NCBI RefSeq assembly: GCF_014267175.1
Contig: NZ_JACMTR010000002.1
Coordinates: 4,861,501-4,925,500, forward strand
From: Pseudonocardia sp. C8
GTDB taxonomy: Bacteria; Actinomycetota; Actinomycetes; Mycobacteriales; Pseudonocardiaceae
Direction: 5' to 3'
DNA length: 64,000 bases
Shown: positions 9,305 to 18,056 of the stretch, piece by piece
Layout: each line of letters begins with the position of its first letter
How positions within the stretch are numbered: position 1 is the first letter of the stretch
Notes under the pieces: generated by a model
What the model was told of the DNA's origin: nothing
Seen by the model: the letters and a program-made list of their open reading frames with translations, nothing else
Database searches by the model: none
Made by a program: the position numbers and the translations under genes

Positions 9305-11935
9305 TCACGGGAGCGCCTGCCGGGATGTCGGTGCTGGCGTGTCGGTGCTGGGGTGCCAGGGCTGCCACCCGGTGGGGGTGTAGCGGTGCCACGGGTCGTC
9401 GGGCTGTTCCCGTGCGGCGAGTCCAATCCAGTCGTGGCTGAACATGTGGTGCAGCATTGTGTGGCGGGCGATGAGGGTGTCCAGCCTGGGCAGGGGTGCC
9501 TGCACGATGGCGAGCAGGCGTTGCGGTTCATGTCGGGCGTGGTGGCCGTCGGTGAGGGACTGCCAGGGCAGGCCGGGCTGGAGGTCACTGGTGTGGCCGG
9601 TCATGACGCCCAGGCCCCCACCGGTGACGTTGTGCAGGGTTTTGCTGCCGGCGCCGAAGGACTGCGGGTCGACGGTGGCGAAGTAGTACTGGCTGTTGAT
9701 CCAGTGTGCGACGACGAGCGGCGCGGTGAGGATTGTTTCCAGGACGGTGCCGGTCGGGTCGAGGTCGGGATCGTAGTCGTGGAGGAACACGCGGCTGTGC
9801 AGGTCGATGCCGCGGGTGAGGGCGCGGGGCGCGATGAGGAAGGCGGCGTTGTCGGCGAGACCCCATTCCGGGAAGACCTGGGCCCAGTCACGGGCCCGGG
9901 CGCGGGTGTGGCGCGCCGCGTGCCGCGGGCGGGGCCGGGTGGGTGCGCCCGGCAGGATGGCGCAGCGTTCGGCGGCCAGCCGGGTGCCGGCCGTGCGGAG
10001 GTCGGCGGTGAGCCTGTCAGCGTCGCGGCGGTGGGTGGCGGGCAGGAGGTGGGTGTCCAGCAGGCGTACGGTGTCGGTGGTGGTGTCGTGTTCGGCCGGG
10101 ACGAACCAGGTGTCGTCGGGAACGGTGATGCCGCGGTCGGCCAGGTGACGGCGGACCTGCGGATCGTTGAGCAGGGCGGCGGCCGTGCGGGCGTTGGGAC
10201 CTCCGGGATGTCCCCCGCAGGCGCCGCAGTCCAGCGCGGCCTGGTAGGGGTTGTTGTCGGTGTGGGCGCGGTGCCCGCAGAACACGACCAGCCGCGCGAA
10301 CCCGCGGGTCAGGCCCATCAACGTCAGGATGGTTTCGGCGGTCGCGGCACGCTCCTCGGGGGTGAGCGCCTCGGCGATGGAGATCTCGGTCTGCGGCTCG
10401 GGCGTGATGCGGCGGGCCCACCACGCGCCTGTGGCGCCGGCGGCACGGGGAGTGAAGGTCTTGGCCGCGGCCAGCGGCCCGGCCAGCCAGCCGGCGGCTT
10501 CGGCGAGGGCGAACGGCGCCAGCAGGTCGTCCTTGGCGGCGTGCAGGGAGTGCTCGGCGGCGGCGAGCACCCTGCGGCCGGCCAGTGACCGCTCGGCCGC
10601 GCGCCGCCGACCAGGGGCGGGGTGCTCGGTGAGGGTGTGGCGAGGCGTGATCGGGCCGGGACACTGGGTGCGAGCGGCACCCCCGGCGAGGTCGCGGTAG
10701 CGCATGGCGACGGCGAAGAAACCGGCGAAGCCCAGGGTCTGGTAGCTGCCGAGGACCTCCAGGTGGCGGCGCAGTCCTTCGGAGCGGGGATCGATGCAGC
10801 ACACCACCTGCGCCCGCGGTGGGGCTTCGGGCAGTTCGGGCTGGGGCCGGCCGAGGATGCGCAGCAGCAGCCGGCTCCGGTAGTGGTCCTCGTAGGCGTC
10901 CAGCCAGACCAGCGCCCGCTGCTGGATCGGCAGCTGGTCGAGCAGCTCCACCAGCTCGCTCCGTTGGGCGGCATCGGTGTCGGTGACTTCCAGCGCTCCC
11001 AACAGGTGGTAGGCCCGGTCGTGCGGGTCGACGGTGGCCTGCCGGGTGTCGAACCGGCTCGCGGAGGCCCAGGACCACGCTGTGCCGGGAGCGTGGGAGC
11101 CGGCGAGCGCGGCGGCTTCGACGGCCAACCGCAACGCGAGGTAGTCGACGAGGTCGATGCCGCTGTCGGGCCGCTCGCCGCGCCACCGGACGTGGGCGGC
11201 GAAGCCGGGCAAGCAGGCCAGGTGGGCCTGCAGGTAGCGGGTCCGCTGGTCGTCCGGGACACCGAGCGCGGCCAGCGCGTCCAGGATGGTGTGCTCGGCG
11301 CGTTCGGGCAGGTGCCGCAGCCGCGCCCGCACCGGCCGCGGCAAGGTTCCGTCATGGGCGGCCAGCGCCCGCCACGCCGAGTAGAAGCCGCGGTCACGAC
11401 CCGGCATCCGCCAGGTGGACTGGCCTTCGTCCAGGTAGGCCGCGCACCACTGGATCGTGTGGGTGTTGAGCAGGGCGGCCACCTCCGGGGCCAGTGCTTC
11501 GGCCGCGGTGCGTGCCTGACGGCGCGGCGGTGGACACGCGATGCCCTGGTGCAGATCGGCCACCAGCAGGTCGACCGGGTCGTAGGCGCGGTTGCCGAGA
11601 GTGAGCGGGCCCCGCTGTAGCGCCGTGGGGTGGCGGCGGGCCAGCGCGGCGCGCAGGTCGTCGTCGGTGATCCGGCCGCGCTGCCAGGCGGCACGTAGCC
11701 AGGTCTCGTCTGGGGTGACTCGTGCTCCGAGCAGATCCGCGGCGGTGGTGGCCGCGTCGGCGAACGGGCGGTCCAGCAGGCCGGACAACGGGTTGACCGC
11801 GATGAAGTCCGCCAATGGCCAGGTCGGAGCCAGGAATCCGGCCGCGTCGGCGATCTCGGCGCGCACTGCCGCCTGCTGTGTGGCGACGTCAGAGACGGCA
11901 TCGGGGGCGAGGTTGGTGGCGGGGCCGGTGGTCAT
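9305..11935 (-). CDS. dabA: DabA inorganic-carbon uptake subunit (DUF2309)
   Basis: At 876 residues this matches DabA (UPF0753/DUF2309), the zinc-containing carbonic-anhydrase-like subunit of the DABs accumulation complex, which pairs with a NuoL-like membrane subunit to concentrate bicarbonate. The zinc/active-site signature is visible: CCIDPRSE around residue 380 (Cys and Asp) and GHRAHTDNNPYQ...DCGACGG around 554-575 (His and Cys). ATG 11935 has GGAGGG nine bases upstream. It lies 154 bp behind dabB. A 36-codon frame in that gap (12042-11932) ends with a TGA overlapping this ATG and may be a leader, but it has no homology clue. Confidence 0.9.
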   Translation of the reverse strand: MTTGPATNLAPDAVSDVATQQAAVRAEIADAAGFLAPTWPLADFIAVNPLSGLLDRPFADAATTAADLLGARVTPDETWLRAAWQRGRITDDDLRAALARRHPTALQRGPLTLGNRAYDPVDLLVADLHQGIACPPPRRQARTAAEALAPEVAALLNTHTIQWCAAYLDEGQSTWRMPGRDRGFYSAWRALAAHDGTLPRPVRARLRHLPERAEHTILDALAALGVPDDQRTRYLQAHLACLPGFAAHVRWRGERPDSGIDLVDYLALRLAVEAAALAGSHAPGTAWSWASASRFDTRQATVDPHDRAYHLLGALEVTDTDAAQRSELVELLDQLPIQQRALVWLDAYEDHYRSRLLLRILGRPQPELPEAPPRAQVVCCIDPRSEGLRRHLEVLGSYQTLGFAGFFAVAMRYRDLAGGAARTQCPGPITPRHTLTEHPAPGRRRAAERSLAGRRVLAAAEHSLHAAKDDLLAPFALAEAAGWLAGPLAAAKTFTPRAAGATGAWWARRITPEPQTEISIAEALTPEERAATAETILTLMGLTRGFARLVVFCGHRAHTDNNPYQAALDCGACGGHPGGPNARTAAALLNDPQVRRHLADRGITVPDDTWFVPAEHDTTTDTVRLLDTHLLPATHRRDADRLTADLRTAGTRLAAERCAILPGAPTRPRPRHAARHTRARARDWAQVFPEWGLADNAAFLIAPRALTRGIDLHSRVFLHDYDPDLDPTGTVLETILTAPLVVAHWINSQYYFATVDPQSFGAGSKTLHNVTGGGLGVMTGHTSDLQPGLPWQSLTDGHHARHEPQRLLAIVQAPLPRLDTLIARHTMLHHMFSHDWIGLAAREQPDDPWHRYTPTGWQPWHPSTDTPAPTSRQALP

Positions 11936-12089
11936 GAGTGTGAACCCTCCTGCGCGAGCACGACGCGACAAGTGGCGGAACGTGCGACCGTGGAGAACAG
12001 GGGAAGCCACGCGTGCGGGACAGCCGGTGACTCACCTGTCATGGCGGCGACCCGCTTGCGCGGGATGCCGTCGAGCGCGTGGGGGCGAG

Positions 12090-13673
12090 TCACGCCCGAG
12101 CTCCTTCCAGTTGGGGAACCGGCCGCGGACGCGGTGTCGGTACCAGCCGTGGCGGGTGACCCCAGGCGGCGGTGTACGTGCGCTGCTGCCCGGCGGACAA
12201 CGCCGCCACGTACAGCCGGTCGCGCCACCGGCCCAGACCGACCGCGGGTGCCAGGTGGAGCAGCAGCGCACCGGCCGCCAGCACCGCCACCACGGTCGCG
12301 AGAACCCAGGCCGAGACAGCGGCGGGCCCGCTTGCGGGCAGGCTCGGGGCCAGGAGCTCGGTGACCGCGCCCACCAGGGCCAGGTACCCGATCGCCACGC
12401 CCGGCAGCACGATCACCACCGTGACCAGCGCGCCGCCGGTCGGGTGACGACGCAGCCAGCCCCACGCCAGCCGCGCGGCGGTGGCCACGGCGAAGAGCGA
12501 CAACGCGACGCCGCCGGCATGAAGGGGTAGCAACCAGGCCGCCACCCCGACCGCCGCGACGGCGGCGACCCCGGCGAGGACAGCGACCTGCGCTGCGCGG
12601 GCAGGAGCCAACCGAGGCGCGGGAGGAGCCGCAGTGTGGCCAGCGTGCCGCTGCACGGCCGACCCCGAGCCGAGGAACAGGGTGGCTTTGAACAGCCCGT
12701 GCGCCACCAGGTGCACCACCGTCGCGGCGTAGAGGCCGAGCCCGCAGGTCATGAGCATGAACCCCATCTGCCCGATCGTGGAGTGCACCAGCGCCCCTTT
12801 GATGTCGGGGCGGGTCAGCATGATCGCGGTGGCGGCCACGACGCTGGCGGCTCCGATGGCGAACGCCAGGTGTGTCGCCACCGGCGCGGCACCGACGATC
12901 GGCGACAGCTTCACCAGCAGCACCCCGCCGGCGTTGACCACGCCGGCGTGCAGCAGAGCCGAAACCGGGGTCGGTGCCGCCAGGGTCGCCGGCAGCCATC
13001 GGTGCCAGGGCAGCTGCGCGCACCGCACGGCCGCGGCGACCACCAGCGAACAGGCCACCACCGTGCCCACCGCACCGCCGAGGGCCGCGTCGCCCTGGTG
13101 GCGCAGGTCGAGATCCCCCCAGACCGTGACCGCGAGGACAACCCCAGTCCACAACGCGGCGTCCCCGGCGACGACGGCACGGGTGGTGCGCCGTGCGGCA
13201 TCGACGGCCGAGGGCGCCGGCCGATACATCCCCACCAGACGGCACAAGATCACCCCGGTCAGCGTCCACGCCACCGCCAGGGTGACGAGAGTCGCCGCGG
13301 TCACCATCACCGTGGTCGCGGCGGTCAGCGCCCCCGCCGCGACAGCGAAGCGGGCCGCGGCCGGATCGCCGTGCAGGTAGCGGCGGGCGAACGCCTGGAC
13401 CACGGCGCTGACCGTGCACACCAGCAGCAGAACGATCGCCCCGACGTGGTCGACCACCAGCCCGGTCCAGGCTCGCCCGTCCGGGTTGGCCAGCACCATC
13501 GCCACCGGCCCGCCGACTACCACCGTCACGGCCAGCGTCCCCGCCAGCGCGGTGGCCACCAGCGCCGCACCCGCACCCAACGCGGGCGCCAAGCTCCGTA
13601 GCCGCCGGATCGACCCGGCCATGGCCGCAACAGCGGGAAGGGCCACCAAAACGAGCAGCGTCACCCCTGTCAC
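12090..13673 (-). CDS. dabB: DabB, NuoL/MrpA-like membrane subunit of inorganic-carbon pump
   Basis: The 527-residue protein consists almost entirely of hydrophobic helices (about 14) and belongs to the proton-conducting NADH-dehydrogenase subunit 5 family. It has the conserved [17 protein letters not shown] and [27 protein letters not shown] central helices and lacks the other complex I subunits nearby. Next to dabA this identifies it as DabB, which couples cation flux to bicarbonate accumulation. The GTG start overlaps the stop of the upstream small gene (13670-13673), so translation is coupled. Confidence 0.88.
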   Translation of the reverse strand: MTGVTLLVLVALPAVAAMAGSIRRLRSLAPALGAGAALVATALAGTLAVTVVVGGPVAMVLANPDGRAWTGLVVDHVGAIVLLLVCTVSAVVQAFARRYLHGDPAAARFAVAAGALTAATTVMVTAATLVTLAVAWTLTGVILCRLVGMYRPAPSAVDAARRTTRAVVAGDAALWTGVVLAVTVWGDLDLRHQGDAALGGAVGTVVACSLVVAAAVRCAQLPWHRWLPATLAAPTPVSALLHAGVVNAGGVLLVKLSPIVGAAPVATHLAFAIGAASVVAATAIMLTRPDIKGALVHSTIGQMGFMLMTCGLGLYAATVVHLVAHGLFKATLFLGSGSAVQRHAGHTAAPPAPRLAPARAAQVAVLAGVAAVAAVGVAAWLLPLHAGGVALSLFAVATAARLAWGWLRRHPTGGALVTVVIVLPGVAIGYLALVGAVTELLAPSLPASGPAAVSAWVLATVVAVLAAGALLLHLAPAVGLGRWRDRLYVAALSAGQQRTYTAAWGHPPRLVPTPRPRPVPQLEGARA

Positions 13674-14128
13674 GCCGTCGTACCTTCCTGACCCGCGCGC
13701 GCCGCCGCGCCGCGCGTCGCCGGGGCTCCGGCGAGGTCGGTGGCGCGCGGCTCAGCACCGGTGCCCGCAGCGGGCTCGGGCGGCGAACCGAGGTGTTCCA
13801 GGCAATGCGGAGGCAACGCACGCCCGTCGAAACCCCCGATCCGCACCCGGACGAACTCGTCGTGGACCACGCAGTACAGCGACCGCCCCCGTTCCAGCTC
13901 CCGGGCGATGTAGGCACCCACGCTCTGCGCGGCCCCCCGCCGCACGCCCGGCGGGCTGGTGTCGATCACCACGTCCGGCGGCGGCGAGGCCCACCGGTGC
14001 GCCCAGCGCCGCGCCACCTCATCGGCCGCGCGCTCGCCGGTCAGTACGCCCGCCATCTCGGCGTCGACCACCGCGCCCACCTCCCGCAGCAGGTTCTCCC
14101 ACGGGAGCGCCATCTCCTCGTCGCCCAT
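13670..14128 (-). CDS. Unrecognised soluble protein at the head of the dab operon
   Basis: This is a 152-residue acidic protein ([18 protein letters not shown]...) with the segment [24 protein letters not shown] and an Ala/Gly-rich disordered tail. No family is recognised. ATG 14128 has GGGAGGTG about eight bases upstream; a GTG at 14137 is the alternative. Its stop overlaps the dabB start, so it is the first gene of the dab operon and is probably required with it. It could be an accessory or regulatory subunit; this is a guess from position only. Confidence 0.6.
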   Translation of the reverse strand: MGDEEMALPWENLLREVGAVVDAEMAGVLTGERAADEVARRWAHRWASPPPDVVIDTSPPGVRRGAAQSVGAYIARELERGRSLYCVVHDEFVRVRIGGFDGRALPPHCLEHLGSPPEPAAGTGAEPRATDLAGAPATRGAAARAGQEGTTA

Positions 14129-14254
14129 GACACCCACCTCCCAAGCACGCTACCAATGACCTGTGTTCTAATACGCGGTATGCATCATACGACATTGATG
14201 ACGTGCTTTGGCAAGCGTGACATGCATTACCCCCGACGAGGTACAGTTGCGGCC
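14129..14254. promoter_or_regulatory. Divergent control region between dab operon and winged-helix gene
   Basis: This 126-bp spacer is markedly AT-richer than its surroundings. It holds a perfect 13-bp palindrome GTATG-cat-CATAC at 14178-14190 and a second ATGCAT at 14222-14227. The divergent winged-helix protein is the obvious candidate ligand for these sites. No confident -35/-10 pair could be assigned. Confidence 0.4.
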
Positions 14255-14554
14255 ATGCAGGAGTGGACGTTCTTGACCAATCACGCCCACGTACTGCTGT
14301 GCGTGGTGCGGGATCCACAAGTTCGGTTGCGGGATGTGGCCGAGGTGGTGGGCATCACCGAGCGGGCGGCGCAGCGCATCGTGGCCGACCTCGTCGAGGC
14401 GGGCTACCTGGAACGCACCAGGGAGGGGCGGCGCAACCGGTACCGGTTGCATCCGGATTTGCCGCTGCGGCACCCGATGGACCGTGACACCGCCATCGGG
14501 CAGCTCGTGGCCCTGCTCACCGGCATCGACGCCCGATCCGGCAACCTCGTGTAA
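14255..14554 (+). CDS. MarR/ArsR-like winged-helix regulator, probable dab operon regulator
   Basis: This 99-residue single-domain winged helix has WTFLTNHAHVLLCVVRD at the N-terminus, the recognition helix VGITERAAQRIVADLVEAGY and the wing RTREGRRNRYRL. It is a clear paralogue of the regulator at 21029-21520. It is divergent from the dab operon across a palindrome-containing spacer and overlaps the next gene (TAATG at 14552-14556). It has no effector domain, so it may respond through oligomer state, through bound CO2 or ions, or through a partner; no direct evidence exists. Confidence 0.75.
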   Translation: MQEWTFLTNHAHVLLCVVRDPQVRLRDVAEVVGITERAAQRIVADLVEAGYLERTREGRRNRYRLHPDLPLRHPMDRDTAIGQLVALLTGIDARSGNLV

Positions 14555-15423
14555 TGCTCGCCGTGCACCCCTACGCGGGCGCACCGGTCGCGATGGCCAC
14601 CCGACACGGCAAGCAGCGAGCCCTCGCTGCCGCCCTGGCGCGGATCCCCGGCATGCGGCTTGTGCTCGCCCACGATGTGGACACCGATCAGCTCGGCACC
14701 TTCACCGGTGAGATCCCCCGCGCCGGGTCGGCGGCCGAGACCGCGGTCCGCAAGGCGCGCCTCGCGATCGAGTCGACCGGCCTCGGACTCGCCGTGGCCA
14801 GCGAAGGCTCCTTCGGCCCGCACCCGGTCGCGCCAATGCTGAGCGCCGGCCAGGAGATCCTCGCCTTCCTCGACACGGTGCGGGACGTCTGCATCCTGGA
14901 GCGCCGAACCACACCGACGAACTTCAGCCACACCACGACCCGCCGCCTCGACGAGGAAACCGACGCCTACCTGGCGCGCGTCGGTTTCGGTGCCCACGCG
15001 GTCATCGTCCGTCCCCACAGCCCCGCCGACGTGCGGGCTCCAGGCCCCATCTGCAAGGGCATCCAGACCCGTGCCGACCTCGATGCGGCGATCAGCCGGT
15101 GCACCGCGCACTCCACCGATGGCCTGGCGCGACTGGAGACCGACATGCGCGCGCACGTCAACCCCACCCGCATGCGGGAGATCAGCGTGCTCGCCCACCA
15201 ACTCGCCTCGCGTCTGGCCACCCTGTGCCCGGCCTGCGGCACCCCCGGATTCGGCCCGGTGGACCGCGAACCTGGTCTGCCCTGCGGCACGTGTGGCGAG
15301 CCCACCCGCCTGACCCTGGCAACGATCCACGGGTGTGCCCGCTGCCCGCACCGCGGCCGCCACCCTCGCGATGACGGCCAACGACGTGCCGATCCCACGT
15401 TCTGCGAATGCTGCAACCCGTAA
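14554..15423 (+). CDS. DUF6671-like protein with C-terminal zinc ribbons
   Basis: The 289-residue protein has an N-terminal alpha/beta domain with DTDQLGTFTGEIPR and AVRKARLAIESTGLGLAVASE, which recalls DUF6671 proteins of unknown function. The last 70 residues hold CPACGTPG, CGTCGEP, CARCPHRG and CECC, consistent with two zinc ribbons. Its ATG overlaps the stop of the winged-helix gene, so the two are co-translated. The enzymatic role is unknown; the acidic and Thr/Ser-rich N-terminal motifs hint at a hydrolase or phosphatase, but that is weak. Confidence 0.6.
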   Translation: MLAVHPYAGAPVAMATRHGKQRALAAALARIPGMRLVLAHDVDTDQLGTFTGEIPRAGSAAETAVRKARLAIESTGLGLAVASEGSFGPHPVAPMLSAGQEILAFLDTVRDVCILERRTTPTNFSHTTTRRLDEETDAYLARVGFGAHAVIVRPHSPADVRAPGPICKGIQTRADLDAAISRCTAHSTDGLARLETDMRAHVNPTRMREISVLAHQLASRLATLCPACGTPGFGPVDREPGLPCGTCGEPTRLTLATIHGCARCPHRGRHPRDDGQRRADPTFCECCNP

Positions 15424-15495
15424 CCCCCGGACACCACCCCCGCAGACCCACCCGGCCGGCCCCAGCCACTGCACGTCCGAAGGAGCGTCACCACG

Positions 15496-16884
15496 ATGAT
15501 CCCCCTGACCGCCGCCGCGATCGCCGCGGCCACCGACGGTCACCTCGTCCCGGGGACCGACCCGTCGCTGCTGGTGACCGCACCCGCCAGCATCGACTCC
15601 CGCCAGGTCCACCCCGGCGGCGTGTTCGCCGCCCTCCCCGGCCGGCGCACCGACGGGCACTACCATGCATCAGCGGCCCTCGCCGCGGGAGCCGCCCTGG
15701 TGCTGGCCGCACGCCCGGTGCCCGCCCCTGCCGTCCAGGTCACCGACGTGACCCGCGCGCTCGGCGACCTGGCTCGCCACGTGGCAGACCGACTGCCGGC
15801 CACCGTGATCGGCATCACCGGGTCGAACGGCAAGACCACGACCAAAGATCTCGCCACCCAGGTCCTGGCACACCACGGCCCGGTCGCCGCCACAGACCGC
15901 TCCTTCAACAACGAGCTCGGTTTTCCCCTCACTGTCCTGCGCGCCACCCCCGACACCCGCTACCTCATCCTGGAAATGGGCGCCCGGGGCCGTGGACACC
16001 TCAGCTACCTGTGCGGCCTGGTCACCCCCCACGTCGGGGTCGTGCTCAACGTCGGCACCGCCCACCTCGGTCAATACCCCGACGGGCAAACCGGGATCGC
16101 CGCGGCCAAAAGCGAACTACTGACCGGGCTCCCCTCTGCAGACCACGGTGGGCTGGCCATCCTCAACGCCGACGATCCGCTCGTCGCCGCGATGGCCCCG
16201 CTCACCCCCGCCCGCACCCGCTGGTGGAGCCAGCGCCCCCACCCCAACGGCGTATACGCCCGAGATGTGCACGTCACGCCGCGCGGCCGGGCGTGCTTCA
16301 CCCTGCACACTCCCGAGGGCACGGCACCCGTCACGCTCCGCCTGACCGGCCGGCACCACGTCGGCAACGCCCTCGCCGTCGCCGCCCTCGCCCTCGGCCT
16401 CGGCCTTGACCACCACACCATCGCCGATGCCCTGAGCGCCGCTGAACCCGCCAGCGGCGGGCGCATGCAAACCATCGTGCGGGGCGACGGGGTCACGCTC
16501 CTCCACGACGCCTACAACGCCAACCCCGACTCCATGGCCGCCGCGCTGACCACCCTGAGCACCATGTCCGCCCGCCGCCGGATCGCCGTCCTCGGCGAGA
16601 TGGCCGACCTCGGCGACCACGCCGCTGGCGCCCACCACCACCTCGGCGTGCTCGCCGCACGCGCCGGCCTCGACGTCCTGATCACCATCGGCACCCGGAC
16701 CGCGCCTCTGATCGCCGACGCGGCCGACACCGAGCACAGCACCCTCGACATCATCGCCGTTCCCGACAGCCAGGCCGCCCACGACGTGCTAAGTCGAATC
16801 CTTCGTCCCGACGATCTCGTCCTGATCAAAGCATCCCGCGCCGCCCACCTCGAACACCTCGTCGCCGCGCTCAGCAACCGCTGA
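15496..16884 (+). CDS. murF: UDP-N-acetylmuramoyl-tripeptide--D-Ala-D-Ala ligase (MurF) paralogue
   Basis: This is a 462-residue Mur ligase. The N-terminal UDP-binding domain has IDSRQVHPGGVFAAL, the ATP loop is GITGSNGKTTTKDL (about 109-122), and the central SFNNELGFPLTVL, LEMGARGRGHL and C-terminal LHDAYNANPDSM segments are specific for MurF. It adds D-Ala-D-Ala to the muropeptide precursor. It is outside any mur/fts cluster, so it is likely an extra copy. Its last 96 bp overlap the convergent Sua5 gene tail. Confidence 0.88.
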   Translation: MIPLTAAAIAAATDGHLVPGTDPSLLVTAPASIDSRQVHPGGVFAALPGRRTDGHYHASAALAAGAALVLAARPVPAPAVQVTDVTRALGDLARHVADRLPATVIGITGSNGKTTTKDLATQVLAHHGPVAATDRSFNNELGFPLTVLRATPDTRYLILEMGARGRGHLSYLCGLVTPHVGVVLNVGTAHLGQYPDGQTGIAAAKSELLTGLPSADHGGLAILNADDPLVAAMAPLTPARTRWWSQRPHPNGVYARDVHVTPRGRACFTLHTPEGTAPVTLRLTGRHHVGNALAVAALALGLGLDHHTIADALSAAEPASGGRMQTIVRGDGVTLLHDAYNANPDSMAAALTTLSTMSARRRIAVLGEMADLGDHAAGAHHHLGVLAARAGLDVLITIGTRTAPLIADAADTEHSTLDIIAVPDSQAAHDVLSRILRPDDLVLIKASRAAHLEHLVAALSNR

Positions 16885-17904
16885 GCAGCCCGGAGTCGCG
16901 GCCGTCTGGCTGCGCGACCCGGCCGCTCGGCGGAGCCGATCCGCGATCGCCAATCCGAGCCCGTCCGGGGTAGGAACCGAGGCCACCACGACCTCGCACT
17001 CATGCCGGTCGAAGTCACGGAGGAACTCGAAAAGCCGCCGCGCGTACTGCGCACCCGAGTCCGGCACCGCGATAACGCGCTGCCCGGCACACGCACCGGC
17101 ACCGTCCGCGAACTCGGGCGGCAGCAGGACGCCGACGCGCCGGCCCTGCGCTGCCAGGTACTCGGCGTGGCCGATCACCTGGCCCGGCTCGACCAGGACA
17201 ACCCGTGCCCTCGGCGCGTAGTGCGACGGATGCTGGCCCGGAACGCGTACGGCACTCCTCGCCCGCACCGGCACGGAGCAACCCAGTGCGCGCTCAAGAT
17301 CCTCTCGTGTCACGCCGCCTGGGCGCAGTATCGCAGGTGCGCCGGTGAGGTCGACGATCGTGGACTCGACACCCACCGCACAGGGGCCGCCGTCCAGCAC
17401 GTAGTCGACGTCGGCGCCCAACCCGTCGCCAACATGAGCAGCCGCCGTGGGACTGACCGAGCCGAAACGGTTGGCCGATGGCGCCGCCACACCGCCACCG
17501 AACGCCGTGAGCAGCGCGCGGGCGACCGGATGGTCGGGCACCCGCAGCGCGACCGTCTCCAGACCGCCGGTGACCGCGCGGGGAACACGGCGGCCCCGAC
17601 GAAGAACCAGGGTCACCGGGCCAGGCCAGAAACGGTCAGCGACGCGGCGCGCCGCGTCGGGCACCTCCGCGACCCAGTCGGGGAGCTGACGCGCCCCGCT
17701 GAGGTGCACGATCAGCGGGTGCGTCGAGGGCCGCCCCTTCACGGCGAAGACACGCTCCACCGCGTCGACGTTCTCCGCGTCCGCGCCGAGCCCGTACACG
17801 GTCTCGGTCGGGAACGCGACCAGCCCACCCGCGCGCAGGGTGCCAGCAGCGCGTTCCACATCGAGTCCCACGCGCTCAGGCGCGATGCCTGGTTGATCCG
17901 ACAT
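16789..17904 (-). CDS. Sua5/TsaC threonylcarbamoyl-AMP synthase
   Basis: The 371-residue protein has an N-terminal YrdC domain (GGLVAFPTETVYGLGADA, KGRPSTHPLIVHL, APSANRFGSVSPT) and a C-terminal Sua5 domain (PGQHPSHYAPRARVVLV onward). It makes threonylcarbamoyl-AMP from Thr, bicarbonate and ATP for tRNA t6A. The family motif ends near LGLAIADRLRRAAG; the remaining 35 or so residues are simply the antisense of the murF 3' end, suggesting that the original stop was lost. It uses bicarbonate, like several other products of this island. ATG 17904 is chosen by the family N-terminus. Confidence 0.83.
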   Translation of the reverse strand: MSDQPGIAPERVGLDVERAAGTLRAGGLVAFPTETVYGLGADAENVDAVERVFAVKGRPSTHPLIVHLSGARQLPDWVAEVPDAARRVADRFWPGPVTLVLRRGRRVPRAVTGGLETVALRVPDHPVARALLTAFGGGVAAPSANRFGSVSPTAAAHVGDGLGADVDYVLDGGPCAVGVESTIVDLTGAPAILRPGGVTREDLERALGCSVPVRARSAVRVPGQHPSHYAPRARVVLVEPGQVIGHAEYLAAQGRRVGVLLPPEFADGAGACAGQRVIAVPDSGAQYARRLFEFLRDFDRHECEVVVASVPTPDGLGLAIADRLRRAAGSRSQTAATPGCSAVAERGDEVFEVGGAGCFDQDEIVGTKDST

Positions 17905-18056
17905 CACCCGTTCACCCCTCACCACTGCAGTCTGACACACCACCGGCTCGCGCGATCACCGTTGCCCCCGCGCCGCCGGACCCATTTCGAGACCGGATCT
18001 CGTACCCTCTCTTCCCGATCAGCACGCGCGGCGCTCAGCCCGGGCAGCACGGGTGG

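Noticed and set aside
11932..13917. 661-codon open frame on the minus strand overlapping dabB
   Set aside because: It is out of frame with dabB, Arg/Gly-rich and motif-free, a typical GC-skew shadow of the real membrane protein gene.
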